Source of the DNA: Saliniramus sp050485405
GTDB lineage: Bacteria > Pseudomonadota > Alphaproteobacteria > Rhizobiales > Beijerinckiaceae
Assembly (NCBI GenBank): GCA_050485405.1
Contig: JBJHBI010000081.1
Span: 1-15,231 of the forward strand
Direction of reading: 5' to 3'
DNA length: 15,231 nt
In this document: positions 7,002 to 14,929 of the stretch, one piece after another
How the letters are laid out: each line of letters begins with the position of its first letter
How positions within the stretch are numbered: the first letter of the stretch is position 1
Made by a program: the position numbers and the translations under genes
Notes under the pieces: generated by a model
Databases searched by the model: none
Told to the model about the DNA's origin: nothing
What the model saw: the letters and a program-made list of their open reading frames with translations, nothing else

Positions 7002-7798
7002 GAGGGCTCTCCTTCTTCAACGTGTTGGCGCTGACGCTCGGGCTCGCCTTCCTCTACATCCCGATCCTGCTGCTGGTGATCTATTCGTTCAACGAATCGC
7101 GGCTCGTGACCGTCTGGGGCGGGTTCTCGACGCGCTGGTACGGGGAATTGTTTCGCAACGAGCCGCTGATGCGCGCCGCCTGGGTGACGATCCGCATCGC
7201 CTTCGTGACGGCGCTCTTCGCCACCGTGCTCGGCACGCTCGCAGCGATCGCGCTGACGCGCCATGGGCGCTTTCGCGGGCGGGCTTTGTTCACGGGGCTG
7301 ATCTACGCGCCGATGGTGATGCCGGAGGTGATCACCGGGTTGTCGCTGCTGCTGCTCTTCGTGGCGATCAATCTCGATCGCGGTTTCTGGACCATCGCCA
7401 TCGCGCACACCACCTTCGCGATGTGCTTCGTCACGGTGATCGTGCAATCGCGGCTGATGGCGTTCGACCGGACGCTGGAGGAGGCCGCGCTCGATCTCGG
7501 GGCGCCGCCGTGGAAGGTGTTCGTCACGATCACGCTGCCGATCATCGCGCCGGCGATCCTGGCCGGGTTCCTCCTCGCCTTCACGCTATCGATGGACGAT
7601 CTCGTGATCGCGAGCTTCACCTCCGGCCCCGGCGCGACGACGCTGCCGATGCGCATCTACAGCCAGGTGCGGCTCGGCGTGACGCCGGAGATCAACGCGC
7701 TCTCGGCGATCCTGATCGGCCTCGTGGCCACGGCGGTGGTGATCGCGACCATCGTGATGCGCCGATCGGCGCGGATGCGCGCGGCGCAGGCCGAGTAA
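6998..7798 (+). CDS. potI: Polyamine-type ABC importer, permease subunit 2
   Basis: The second permease (266 aa) has about six membrane segments, the first at residues 8-29. The EAA loop is at 161-186 (EEAALDLGAPPWKVFVTITLP), and YAPMVMPEVITGLSLLLLF (103-121) plus LSMDDLVIASF are characteristic of PotC/PotI. The ATG at 6998 overlaps the potH stop, so translation is coupled. A much longer frame extends upstream through potH, but only the part from 6998 resembles a permease. No binding-protein gene (PotD/PotF) follows: the next gene is convergent and begins its stop codon 4 nt away. Confidence 0.9.
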   Translation: MRGLSFFNVLALTLGLAFLYIPILLLVIYSFNESRLVTVWGGFSTRWYGELFRNEPLMRAAWVTIRIAFVTALFATVLGTLAAIALTRHGRFRGRALFTGLIYAPMVMPEVITGLSLLLLFVAINLDRGFWTIAIAHTTFAMCFVTVIVQSRLMAFDRTLEEAALDLGAPPWKVFVTITLPIIAPAILAGFLLAFTLSMDDLVIASFTSGPGATTLPMRIYSQVRLGVTPEINALSAILIGLVATAVVIATIVMRRSARMRAAQAE

Positions 7799-7802
7799 GC
7801 GT

Positions 7803-9668
7803 TTATTGCGCGGGAAGTTCGTCGAGCGGGACGGCCTCGACGGTGGGGCCGAGCAGCAGCCGCGCGGCGCCCGAGCGCTGGATCAGCGCATTCGCATCGG
7901 GCAGGACGGCGATGTCATGCCAGGGGCCCTGGATGTCGAAGGAGAGCGCCGAGACCATGTCGTTATCCGCCACCGCCTCCTTGCTCTGCACCGCGGCGCG
8001 GGCGGTGATGCGGCGATCGGGGATGAAGAAGATGCCCTGCACCACGCCGGAAATGGTGGGTGCCTCGAAACCCGCATCGACGACCTTGCCGAGACCGTTC
8101 TCGACACGGATGCCGGCGCGCGCCTCCTCGAAGGGGGTCATGCCGGTGCGCAGGTTGCGCGAGGCGGTGAGCGGCTGATGCTCGAAGCGGCGGATGGCGT
8201 CGTCGAGGGCGATGCCGACGAACTGGCCGTTGCGCACCCGCAGGCTGCCCTCGCCGACGGCGCGACGGGCCATGTCGAAGGCGTGGATGCCGCGCGTCTG
8301 CAGGACGAATTCGCCATCGGCCAGCCCGGTCACCCAGGTCGAGCCGCCGCTCTCGCGGAAGGTCGCACCGAGATCGATCGCCTCGACGGAGCCCTGGGCG
8401 CGCATCTCGATACCGTCGCCGCCATTCTCGCGCATCAGGGCGAGGCGCCCGCGCGCGGTGCCGCCATGGATCACGGCGCGGCTGAGCGCGGCCTCGATAC
8501 GCCCGTCCTTGACGAGGACACTCATGGCGACGTCGCTCATGCGCAATCCGCGCAGACGCGCCTCGTTGGCCGAGACGCGCAGATCGAGATCGGCGGCGCT
8601 CGTCTGCGACAGGTCGTAGCGGCTGAAGCGCCACGGCCCGGAGGGCATCGCCGAATCGAGGAAGGGGGCGGCGAAATCGTCGAGCATCAGCGTATCGGCG
8701 GCGAGCGTGCCGTTGAGCGACAGCCGCTCGTCCTCGAGCCGGGCCGTAAGGGCGCCCTCGAGGCGGCCGCCATTGAGGCCGATGCGCAGGGCGGGCCATG
8801 ACAGGACACGCCCCACGCCGCTGACCTCGCCCTCGAGCGAGACGGCGCCGAGCAGCGGGCCGAGCGGCAGTTCCTGCCCGCTCCAGACCAGCAGATCACG
8901 CATCGCGCGCGTCTCGAACGAAGCGCGACCGGTGAGCCAGGGCGCATCGATGCCGCGCGAGACGGTTCCCGTCACCGAGAGCCGCCCGAAGCGGGAATTC
9001 AGGCGCAGATCGATCGGCGAACGCTCGTTGGCGAGAAGCGCACCGGGGCGCAGATCCGACAGGGCGATGTCGAGCACTTCCCCGCGCAGGCGCAGACTGC
9101 CGTTCAGCGTGACCGGCCCCCGTGCGCGCGGCCAGTAGAGCGCCATGTCGACGTCGCGCAGCACCTGCCGCGTGCCGTCGCGCGCATCGTCATAGAAGAG
9201 CTGGACGCGGTCCACCGAGATACGCGAGATCGCGAGCGGGCCGTCGCCATCTTCCATCCGCTGGTGGATATCGTCGACGAGGACGTTCCAGGGGCTGTCG
9301 CCGGATTCATCGATGCTGACGTCGACGCGGCTGTTGGAGAGGGAGACCTCGTCGAGGACGATGCGCCCGAACAGAAGCGGGCGCACGGCGAGCTGCCCGC
9401 GCAACTCCCCTCCCCGCGCGAGCGGCGTTCCGTCGCGGGCGGTGAGCGAGACTTCCTCGAATTTCAGACGCGGCAGGGGCAGGAACGCGATGACGGTGCG
9501 GCCTGCGACATCGAGCTCGATGCCGAACTCGTCGCGCAGCTGGTCGGCCACATCGGCGGTCAGGGCGCGCGAGGATACCGTCCAGGGCGCGAGCGCGAGC
9601 GTCACGCCGCCGATCAGCAGCAATACGGCGAGAAGGACCGCGAGGCGTTTCACCGAAAACCGTTTCAT
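7803..9668 (-). CDS. AsmA family envelope protein
   Basis: This is a 621-aa protein anchored in the inner membrane by one N-terminal segment (residues about 8-28, after a MKRFSVKR basic start). The rest is predicted periplasmic beta-rich sequence typical of AsmA: an N-terminal domain with FLPLPRLKFEEVSL, GELRGQLAVRPLLFGRIVLDEVSL and a SRISVDRVQLFYDD repeat, and a C-terminal AsmA domain at about 470-565 with GSLRVRNGQFVGIALDDAI and TPFEEARAGIRVENG. AsmA-like proteins are bridge-like lipid-transfer relatives implicated in phospholipid transport and outer-membrane homeostasis. The start at 9668 puts the membrane anchor at the N-terminus; an ATG at 9752 would add 28 residues and lie almost at the putative transcription start. 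Confidence 0.85.
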   Translation of the reverse strand: MKRFSVKRLAVLLAVLLLIGGVTLALAPWTVSSRALTADVADQLRDEFGIELDVAGRTVIAFLPLPRLKFEEVSLTARDGTPLARGGELRGQLAVRPLLFGRIVLDEVSLSNSRVDVSIDESGDSPWNVLVDDIHQRMEDGDGPLAISRISVDRVQLFYDDARDGTRQVLRDVDMALYWPRARGPVTLNGSLRLRGEVLDIALSDLRPGALLANERSPIDLRLNSRFGRLSVTGTVSRGIDAPWLTGRASFETRAMRDLLVWSGQELPLGPLLGAVSLEGEVSGVGRVLSWPALRIGLNGGRLEGALTARLEDERLSLNGTLAADTLMLDDFAAPFLDSAMPSGPWRFSRYDLSQTSAADLDLRVSANEARLRGLRMSDVAMSVLVKDGRIEAALSRAVIHGGTARGRLALMRENGGDGIEMRAQGSVEAIDLGATFRESGGSTWVTGLADGEFVLQTRGIHAFDMARRAVGEGSLRVRNGQFVGIALDDAIRRFEHQPLTASRNLRTGMTPFEEARAGIRVENGLGKVVDAGFEAPTISGVVQGIFFIPDRRITARAAVQSKEAVADNDMVSALSFDIQGPWHDIAVLPDANALIQRSGAARLLLGPTVEAVPLDELPAQ

Positions 9669-9760
9669 GGAACCGCGCTTTGCACCCCATATCGCCCGCA
9701 GGACGCCGTTTAGGCGACGAAGTCGGGCAAAAATTCCAGTCGCTGGCCGCATGCCGTATC

Positions 9761-9790
9761 AAACTAGACGGTAACTGCCTTGCATTTCAA
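9761..9790 (-). promoter_or_regulatory. Candidate sigma-70-type promoter of the AsmA gene
   Basis: On the minus strand TTGAAA (9790-9785) is followed after 18 nt by TAGTTT (9766-9761). This would start transcription about 85-90 nt before the ATG at 9668. The surrounding 286-nt gap (9669-9954) between this gene and the flavoprotein gene shows no other feature I can support. The call rests on consensus similarity only. Confidence 0.3.
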
Positions 9791-9954
9791 GCATTTCACC
9801 GCCCAGCAACGATTACCGCCGGCCTGTCATCGGGTTTTCGACAACATTTTTCACGCCGGGACAGCTCACGCATGGCCATTCGCGCAGCCATGGCGGAACT
9901 TCGCGGCGAGAATGCGTCAGGATGCGGATATCTCGTCGACGGACGGAGCCGGCC

Positions 9955-11394
9955 TCATTCGAGCGCCTCGATCCCGAGAGGCTCGCATTGCGCGAGATCG
10001 GAGCGGCCCTCATCCGGCAATTGCCGGTCGATCGCACGTAGCGCCGTGCGCAGCCCCTCCTCCAGAACCGGATGATAGAACGGCATGGCGAGCATCTCGC
10101 AGATACGCATCTCCTGCGTCGCGGCGAGCGCGAGCAGATGCGCCATGTGCTCGCCGGACGGGGCGCAGAACTCCGCACCGCGAAAGCGCCCGCCGCTTTT
10201 GTCGGCATAGACGCGCAGGACACCGTGATTCACCGCCATCACCCGGGCGCGCCCCTGGCGTGCGAAATCGATTTCGCCAACGAGGGTCTGCTCCGGATCG
10301 AGTTCGGCGAAGCGTGCACCGACGAAGCCGATATTCGGCTCGGCGAAGGTGATCGCCATCGGCACCCGGCGTGCGAGCCGCTCCTCGCGCGTCGAAACGG
10401 CGTGGCGCCCGGCAATGTGGCCCTCATCCGCCGCTTCGTGCAGAAGGGGCCGCTCGCCGTTCGCATCGCCGGCGAGATAGACCGGCAGATCGGCGATCTG
10501 CATCGTGCCCGGATCGACGGGCGGCTGGCCGTCATCATCGAGCGCGACGCCGAGCGTCTCGAGACCAAGCCCGTCGAGCAGCGGACGGCGACCGAGCGCG
10601 GCGAGCACCGCATCGGCCTCGAACACACCCTGCGCGCCCGTGACGCGGATCACGTCGCCCTGCGCCTCGAGCTCCGCCGGGGCGCCGAGATGCAGCGCGA
10701 AATCCCGGCCGAGCGCCGCGATCGCGCTGTCGCGCACCTTCGGATCGGTGATCGCGGCCACGGTCTCGCCCGTATCGAAGCCGGCGACCGCGATACCGAG
10801 CCGCGCCAGCGCCTGGGCCAGTTCGACACCGATGGCGCCGAGCCCGATCACTGCGATGCGCCGGGGCAGATCCTCCTGCTCGAACAGGGTGTCGCTGGTG
10901 AGGATGCGATCACCGAATGCCCGCCAGGGCTGGGGCACGACGGGCGTGCTGCCCGGTGCCAGAATGATCTTGCCGGCGCGAATACGTCTTTCCCCGACGA
11001 TCACCTCCTGAGGCCCCGCGAGCCGGGCGCGACCAGCGATGGCGCGTTCACCCAGCGTCTCGCGCACGCTTTCCGGCCCCTTCACGAAGCCGTCGCGCAG
11101 CCGGCGCACGCGCCGCATCACGGCGGGAATGTCGACCGACAGGCTTCCGGCGCCGGAAATGCCGAACTCGGCCAGATCCGTCCGCGCATGGAACGCGTTC
11201 CCCGCCGCGATCAGCGCCTTGGAGGGCATGCAGCCGACCGCGGCGCAGGTCGTGCCCCAATGGCCGTCATTGATCAGAAGCACGTTTTCGGTTTGCCGGC
11301 GCACCTCGCGCAGGGCCGAGAGCCCCGCAGTACCCGCTCCGATGATGACGATATCGGCCGTCTCGCTCATGGGTTCACTCATGGGTTCGCTCAT
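9955..11394 (-). CDS. Dihydrolipoyl dehydrogenase-like FAD/NAD disulfide oxidoreductase
   Basis: This 479-aa class I pyridine nucleotide-disulfide oxidoreductase has the FAD Rossmann motif GAGTAG (19-24), the redox-active pair CAAVGC (Cys50, Cys55) followed by MPSKAL, the NAD motif GLGAIG (184-189), the second FAD motif YLAGDANG (306-313), and a C-terminal dimer domain with His441-Pro442 and Glu445 or Glu446, which act on the partner active site. The family transfers electrons between NAD(P)H and a disulfide. It lacks the usual GGTCLN form of the active-site loop (here GTTCAA) and there are no 2-oxoacid dehydrogenase genes nearby, so the partner may be another thiol rather than lipoamide. The start ATG at 11394 follows AGGAG by 7 nt, overlaps the metallopeptidase stop, and sits in a tandem repeat giving an MSEPMSEPMSET N-terminus. 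Confidence 0.85.
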   Translation of the reverse strand: MSEPMSEPMSETADIVIIGAGTAGLSALREVRRQTENVLLINDGHWGTTCAAVGCMPSKALIAAGNAFHARTDLAEFGISGAGSLSVDIPAVMRRVRRLRDGFVKGPESVRETLGERAIAGRARLAGPQEVIVGERRIRAGKIILAPGSTPVVPQPWRAFGDRILTSDTLFEQEDLPRRIAVIGLGAIGVELAQALARLGIAVAGFDTGETVAAITDPKVRDSAIAALGRDFALHLGAPAELEAQGDVIRVTGAQGVFEADAVLAALGRRPLLDGLGLETLGVALDDDGQPPVDPGTMQIADLPVYLAGDANGERPLLHEAADEGHIAGRHAVSTREERLARRVPMAITFAEPNIGFVGARFAELDPEQTLVGEIDFARQGRARVMAVNHGVLRVYADKSGGRFRGAEFCAPSGEHMAHLLALAATQEMRICEMLAMPFYHPVLEEGLRTALRAIDRQLPDEGRSDLAQCEPLGIEALE

Positions 11395-11412
11395 GGATTT
11401 GCTCCTGGGTTC
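11365..11412. repeat. Four 12-bp tandem repeats spanning a stop/start junction
   Basis: Units GCTCATGGGTTC, ACTCATGGGTTC, GCTCATGGATTT and GCTCCTGGGTTC run end to end at 11365-11412, with a partial fifth unit after 11413. On the minus strand each of the first three carries an in-frame ATG (at 11370, 11382 and 11394). In the fourth a single base difference turns ATGAGC into AGGAGC, which is the Shine-Dalgarno sequence used for the ATG at 11394. The repeat encodes GANPGANP at the end of the metallopeptidase in one frame and MSEPMSEP at the start of the flavoprotein in another. Confidence 0.85.
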
Positions 11413-12485
11413 GCTCCCGAACTCGCGTCTGCGTGAATGGCTCCACCATGGATCACCTGGTGGACGAAACGCAGTTTGTCGATGACGGGTCCCGCGAGAG
11501 TGAAGGGATAGGCGTGCGGATGGCCCATGCTGCGCGAGAGCGAATTCAGCGCCAGCGTCAGCGGCATCCATTGCCCGAGAAGCGCATCGAAATCCGACGG
11601 CTGATACGGATCGAACACCGCTTCGAGGCTGAGCGCCGCCGCTTCACGCGTGCGCGGCGCAAGGCGCATTCCGTAGGCGAAAGCCGTCTCCAGCGTGTCG
11701 ACCATATGCAGATAATGGCTCCAGCTCTCCGCCCAATCCTCCCACGGATGACAGGCGGCATAGGCGCTGACGAACCGCGCGCTCCAGTCGACGGGGGGAC
11801 CGTTCTCATAATGCGCCTGCAGCGCGGCGCCGTAATCGGCGCGCTCGTCGCCGAACAATGCGCGATACGGTTCGAGCAGGGTGGTATCGCGCACCAGACG
11901 ATCCCAGTAGTAATGCCCGGATTCGTGGCGGAAATGGCCGAGAATCGTGCGATAGGGCTCGTCCATCTCCTGGCGCATGCGCTCGCGCTCGACGGGGTCG
12001 GCCTCCGCGATGTTGATCGTGATCACGCCGCCGCCATGGCCGGTGAGCACCCGCTCGGAAAAGCCCGGCCCGTCGGCGAGGAAATCGAAGGCGAGGCCCC
12101 CGGGATCGCGCGATTTCGGCGTGATCGGCAAACCGAGCCGCAAGGCGCCATAGACGAACCGTCGCTTCTCCTCCTCCAGCCGCTTCCACAGATCGCGGTG
12201 GCCCGGATCGGCGAGATTGGGAATCACGCGGTTGAGCCGGCACGAGCGGCACCATGGATCCGGATCCGCCTCCGCGACGAGCCAGTTGCAGCCTTCCTCG
12301 GGCGTGTTGTGCGCGCAGCGGCGCCAGCGCCCTCCCCGGCGATCCACGGCGAGGCCGGAATCATCGGTGAACACGGCGATGTCGCAGATATCGGGAGCGA
12401 ATCCGAGCTGCGTGCCGCAATTCTCACAACGGACCGAATCGAAATGCACGGTCGAGCCGCAATGGCCACAGGCGAAGAGCTTCAT
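11391..12485 (-). CDS. Zinc-binding metallopeptidase family protein with N-terminal zinc ribbon
   Basis: The 364-aa protein starts with a zinc ribbon (Cys6, Cys9, Cys20, Cys23), followed by a second Cys-rich stretch (Cys57, Cys66, Cys79, Cys82) that may bind another zinc. The catalytic part contains HESGH at 187-191 (an HExxH gluzincin-type site) and WEDWAESWSHYLHMVDTLETA at about 248-268, whose Glu253 is a likely third ligand. This combination matches the widespread bacterial family annotated as putative zinc-binding metallopeptidase; its substrates are unknown. No signal peptide is seen, so it is probably cytosolic. The start at 12485 places the zinc ribbon at the N-terminus; an upstream in-frame TTG at 12506 is possible. 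It lies 22 nt after the MauE-like gene and overlaps the flavoprotein gene. Confidence 0.8.
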   Translation of the reverse strand: MKLFACGHCGSTVHFDSVRCENCGTQLGFAPDICDIAVFTDDSGLAVDRRGGRWRRCAHNTPEEGCNWLVAEADPDPWCRSCRLNRVIPNLADPGHRDLWKRLEEEKRRFVYGALRLGLPITPKSRDPGGLAFDFLADGPGFSERVLTGHGGGVITINIAEADPVERERMRQEMDEPYRTILGHFRHESGHYYWDRLVRDTTLLEPYRALFGDERADYGAALQAHYENGPPVDWSARFVSAYAACHPWEDWAESWSHYLHMVDTLETAFAYGMRLAPRTREAAALSLEAVFDPYQPSDFDALLGQWMPLTLALNSLSRSMGHPHAYPFTLAGPVIDKLRFVHQVIHGGAIHADASSGANPGANP

Positions 12486-12507
12486 GTCTGAATTCGCTTT
12501 GCGCAAG

Positions 12508-13023
12508 TCACATCAAAAGCATGACGACGGCCATCAGTATCATGGCGATGTCCTCGGTCAACGTGACCGTACTCAACGGGACCGAAAGGATGTTGCCCAT
12601 GCAAGGACAATCCATGTCGATCCCGGCCCGCAGCGCGTTCACGACCCCGATCGCGCCGAAGCCGAAGACGAGGATCGTCGCGACATAGGTCACCTGCGGC
12701 ATGAAGAACGAGAGGAAGGCGATCGCGAGCGCGAGCTCGATGAACGGATAGACGTAGCCGTAGGCCGAATGGCGTTTCGCGATGAGGTCATACATCGCGA
12801 AACCGTCCTTGAAGCCTTCGAGATCGAAGATTTTCAGGAGCGCGAAGACGAAGAGAAACACACCCATGAAGCCGTGCATGAACCCGCGCATGGTCATCTC
12901 GCCGAAACCCGCGGCGATCGCGAGACCGCAAGAGGCCGAACCCAGAACGAGCGCGATCAGCGGCCAGTAATCGGCGATGCGCGTTCCGCGCCCTTCCTCA
13001 CGCACATGCAGTGATTGCGCCAT
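12508..13023 (-). CDS. MauE/DoxX-like redox-associated membrane protein
   Basis: This is a 171-aa inner-membrane protein with about five hydrophobic segments (residues about 19-40, 46-66, 91-108, 111-131 and 146-171). A DCPCMG motif (Cys139, Cys141) lies between the fourth and fifth segments. The layout and a CxC motif before the last helix resemble the MauE/DoxX family, members of which assist disulfide formation or electron transfer at the membrane. The start ATG at 13023 is supported by GGGGAGG 5 nt upstream. The gene appears to lead a three-gene unit with the metallopeptidase and the flavoprotein. The redox role is inferred from the family and the CxC motif. Confidence 0.7.
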   Translation of the reverse strand: MAQSLHVREEGRGTRIADYWPLIALVLGSASCGLAIAAGFGEMTMRGFMHGFMGVFLFVFALLKIFDLEGFKDGFAMYDLIAKRHSAYGYVYPFIELALAIAFLSFFMPQVTYVATILVFGFGAIGVVNALRAGIDMDCPCMGNILSVPLSTVTLTEDIAMILMAVVMLLM

Positions 13024-13091
13024 TTCGGCCTCCCCGACCAGCGTCGATGCTGGGCGACAACGCGGGCGGGGCGGGCCGGGTTCGATCGCGA

Positions 13092-13790
13092 TCAGTCCGT
13101 CGCGTCGTCGAACCCCGAAAACGCCGCAAATTCGGAGACCGGCGCCCGCTGCGTGCGCAGCGCGTTGATCGCCGCGTCGCGATCCTCGTAGCCCAGCGCC
13201 ATGCCGCAGACCACGACCTCGCTCTCGTCGAGTTCCATCACCTCGCGCACCACGCTCTGATATGGCGCGAAGGCGGCCTGCGGGCAGGTCTCCAGCCCGT
13301 GAGCGCGCGCGGCCAGCATGATGTTTTGCAAGAACATCCCGTAATCGAGCCAGGAGCCGATCTCGAGGCGCCGGTCGATGGTGAAGATCATGCCCACCGG
13401 CGCATCGAAGAAGACGTAGTTGCGCCCGTGCTGGGCATGCATCGCCGCGTGGTCGCCCTTCTCGATACCGATGAGGCCGTACATGTCCCAGCCCACCTTG
13501 CGGCGTCGCGAGAGATAGGGCTCGAAGAACATTTCCGGGTAGTACCGGTATTCCGCCCCGCCGGGCGGACCGGCTTCATGGGCGGCGCGAACGGCGCGCG
13601 CGAGCTCATCCTTGGCGGATCCCGCGAGCACATGCACCCGCCATGGCTGCATGTTGGTGCCGGACGGCGCGCGCGAGGCGACCGCGAGAATATCCGCGAC
13701 GATCTCGCGCGAGACCGGGTCCGGCCTGAAGGCGCGCACCGAGCGGCGCCCGGCGATCGCCTCGCGAACGTCGAGCCGCGCTTCGCTCAC
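13092..13790 (-). CDS. Nitroreductase family FMN-dependent oxidoreductase
   Basis: The 232-aa protein has the N-terminal FMN-binding signature RRSVRAF (about 16-22) and APSGTNMQPW (about 41-50), then GSWLDYGMFLQNIMLAARAHGLETCPQ in the middle and a C-terminal MALGYED block, all typical of the nitroreductase fold. Such enzymes form dimers and reduce nitro compounds, quinones or other substrates with NAD(P)H; the physiological substrate is unknown. The frame is open far upstream through coxG, but family similarity begins at GTG 13790. That GTG overlaps the coxG stop codon as GTGA, so the two are translationally coupled. Confidence 0.85.
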   Translation of the reverse strand: MSEARLDVREAIAGRRSVRAFRPDPVSREIVADILAVASRAPSGTNMQPWRVHVLAGSAKDELARAVRAAHEAGPPGGAEYRYYPEMFFEPYLSRRRKVGWDMYGLIGIEKGDHAAMHAQHGRNYVFFDAPVGMIFTIDRRLEIGSWLDYGMFLQNIMLAARAHGLETCPQAAFAPYQSVVREVMELDESEVVVCGMALGYEDRDAAINALRTQRAPVSEFAAFSGFDDATD

Positions 13791-14326
13791 GCCGGCGATC
13801 CGCCTTCGTCCTTCTTGCCGAACATGCGCCCGAACCAGCCCTTTTTGTTGCCGTCGGCGCCTTCCTGGCCCTCCTCGCCCTCGGGTGGCGGGGCGACGAT
13901 GCTGGAGAAATTGTCGAAGAACTGGCCGGCGAGCTTCTTCGCGGTGGAATCGATCAGGCGCCCGCCGAGCTGTGCGATCTTGCCGCCGACCTGCGCCTTG
14001 ACGTCGTAATGCAGGATAGTGTTCTCGCCATCCTCTTCGAGCCGGACGGAGGCCGAGCCCTTGGCATGGCCGGCTGCGCCGCCGGAACCCTCGCCCGTGA
14101 TGGTGTAGCCCTTGGGCGGATCGATGTCGGACAGGGTCACCTGGCCTTTGAAGGAGGCCTTCACCGGCCCGATCTTCAGCGTGACCTTCGCGGCCATCTC
14201 CGTATCGGAATGCTTCTCGATCTCGTCGCAGCCGGGTATCGCGGCCTTGAGCACCTCCGGGTCGTTGAGGGCGGCCCAAACCACCTCACGCGGGGCGGCG
14301 ATGGTGCGCTGGTCTGACATGTCCAT
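13787..14326 (-). CDS. coxG: CoxG-like SRPBCC protein (carbon monoxide dehydrogenase subunit G family)
   Basis: The 179-aa protein opens with the SRPBCC lipid/ligand-binding fold (residues about 3-145): SDQRTIAAPREVVWAALNDPEVLKAAIPGCDEIEK is the classic CoxG start, followed by VTLKIGPVKASFKGQVTLSD, TITGEGSGGAAGHAKGSASVRL and a LGGRLIDSTAKKLAGQFFDNF helix. In carboxydotrophs CoxG helps attach CO dehydrogenase to the membrane, but many bacteria hold stand-alone homologues. No coxM, coxS or coxL gene is in view. The tail after residue 150 is Glu/Gly-rich and ends in a basic, aromatic KKGWFGRMFGKK patch that could touch membrane. The ATG at 14326 has GGGAGA about 7 nt upstream. A TATGCT hexamer at 14368-14363 is a weak -10 candidate. 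The stop overlaps the nitroreductase start. Confidence 0.85.
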   Translation of the reverse strand: MDMSDQRTIAAPREVVWAALNDPEVLKAAIPGCDEIEKHSDTEMAAKVTLKIGPVKASFKGQVTLSDIDPPKGYTITGEGSGGAAGHAKGSASVRLEEDGENTILHYDVKAQVGGKIAQLGGRLIDSTAKKLAGQFFDNFSSIVAPPPEGEEGQEGADGNKKGWFGRMFGKKDEGGSPA

Positions 14327-14406
14327 GGGCTGGTCTCCCTTTGATTGCTCTTTGCTGCCTACAGCATAGCTGATCACGCGCCAGCGCCTAGCCCGTCATT
14401 GCCCCC

Positions 14407-14443
14407 CTCGTGACGGCAGACGGGATGGGCGCATCGTCACGAG
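14407..14443. terminator. Inverted repeat after the phosphatase gene, possible terminator
   Basis: CTCGTGACG (14407-14415) and CGTCACGAG (14435-14443) form a 9-bp stem with a 19-nt loop, starting 4 nt beyond the phosphatase stop codon on the minus strand. No T-run follows (the next bases on that strand are G-rich), so intrinsic termination is doubtful. It could instead be an RNA-stabilising hairpin or a protein-binding site upstream of coxG. Confidence 0.4.
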
Positions 14444-14447
14444 CGGA

Positions 14448-14924
14448 TCACGAGCCGAGCCGATCCTTCAGCACCTTGCGGATGCGCTGCGAGAGCCCGT
14501 CGCGCACGTTGCGATAGGCGTCGAGCCGCTGCTCCCGCGAGCCCTGTTCGAGGGAGGGATCGGGGGTGGGCCAGTATTCGACATCCGCCGCGATGGTGCG
14601 GGTGAGTTCGAGGGCGGCGTGGTGGGCTTCGGGCGTGAGGGTGATGATCAGGTCGAAATTCAGCCCCTCCCACTCCTCCAGCTCTTCGAGCGTGCGGGCC
14701 TTGTGACGTGCCGCGTCGATGCCGACCTCGTCCATCACCGCGCTCATGAAGCCGTCCGGCTCGCCCTTGCGCACGCCCGCCGACTGGATATAGGCCGATT
14801 TCCCGAAGTAATGCCGCGCGAGCCCCTCGGCCATGGGCGAGCGGATGATGTTGTAGCCGCAAACGAACAGGACGGACTGCACTTTGGCGGGTTGCCCCTC
14901 GGGTTTCTCGTCGGCGGCGCTCAC
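14448..14924 (-). CDS. Low-molecular-weight protein tyrosine phosphatase family protein
   Basis: The 158-aa protein contains the phosphatase P-loop C(X)5RS near the start: CGYNIIRS with nucleophile Cys22 and Arg28, and the acid/base Asp in the PDPS loop (Asp122). The family normally reads CxGNxCRSP; here Tyr and Ile replace the usual residues but the catalytic Cys, Asn and Arg remain. Related proteins act on phosphotyrosine or as thiol-dependent arsenate reductases; this one lacks the extra cysteines I would expect for arsenate reduction. GTG at 14924 is the start, 5 nt after the UPF0262 stop, so the pair is probably one operon. The first 14 residues are charged and probably flexible. Confidence 0.8.
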   Translation of the reverse strand: MSAADEKPEGQPAKVQSVLFVCGYNIIRSPMAEGLARHYFGKSAYIQSAGVRKGEPDGFMSAVMDEVGIDAARHKARTLEELEEWEGLNFDLIITLTPEAHHAALELTRTIAADVEYWPTPDPSLEQGSREQRLDAYRNVRDGLSQRIRKVLKDRLGS

Positions 14925-14929
14925 TGCGC

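Noticed and set aside
10072..11436. Long plus-strand frame of 454 codons opposite the flavoprotein gene
   Set aside because: It is an antisense shadow typical of high-GC genes. The minus-strand protein has all the motifs of its family and a Shine-Dalgarno sequence.
13791..14279. Upstream extension of the nitroreductase frame through coxG
   Set aside because: The translation is low-complexity Arg/Gly-rich shadow; the nitroreductase fold begins at the GTG overlapping the coxG stop.
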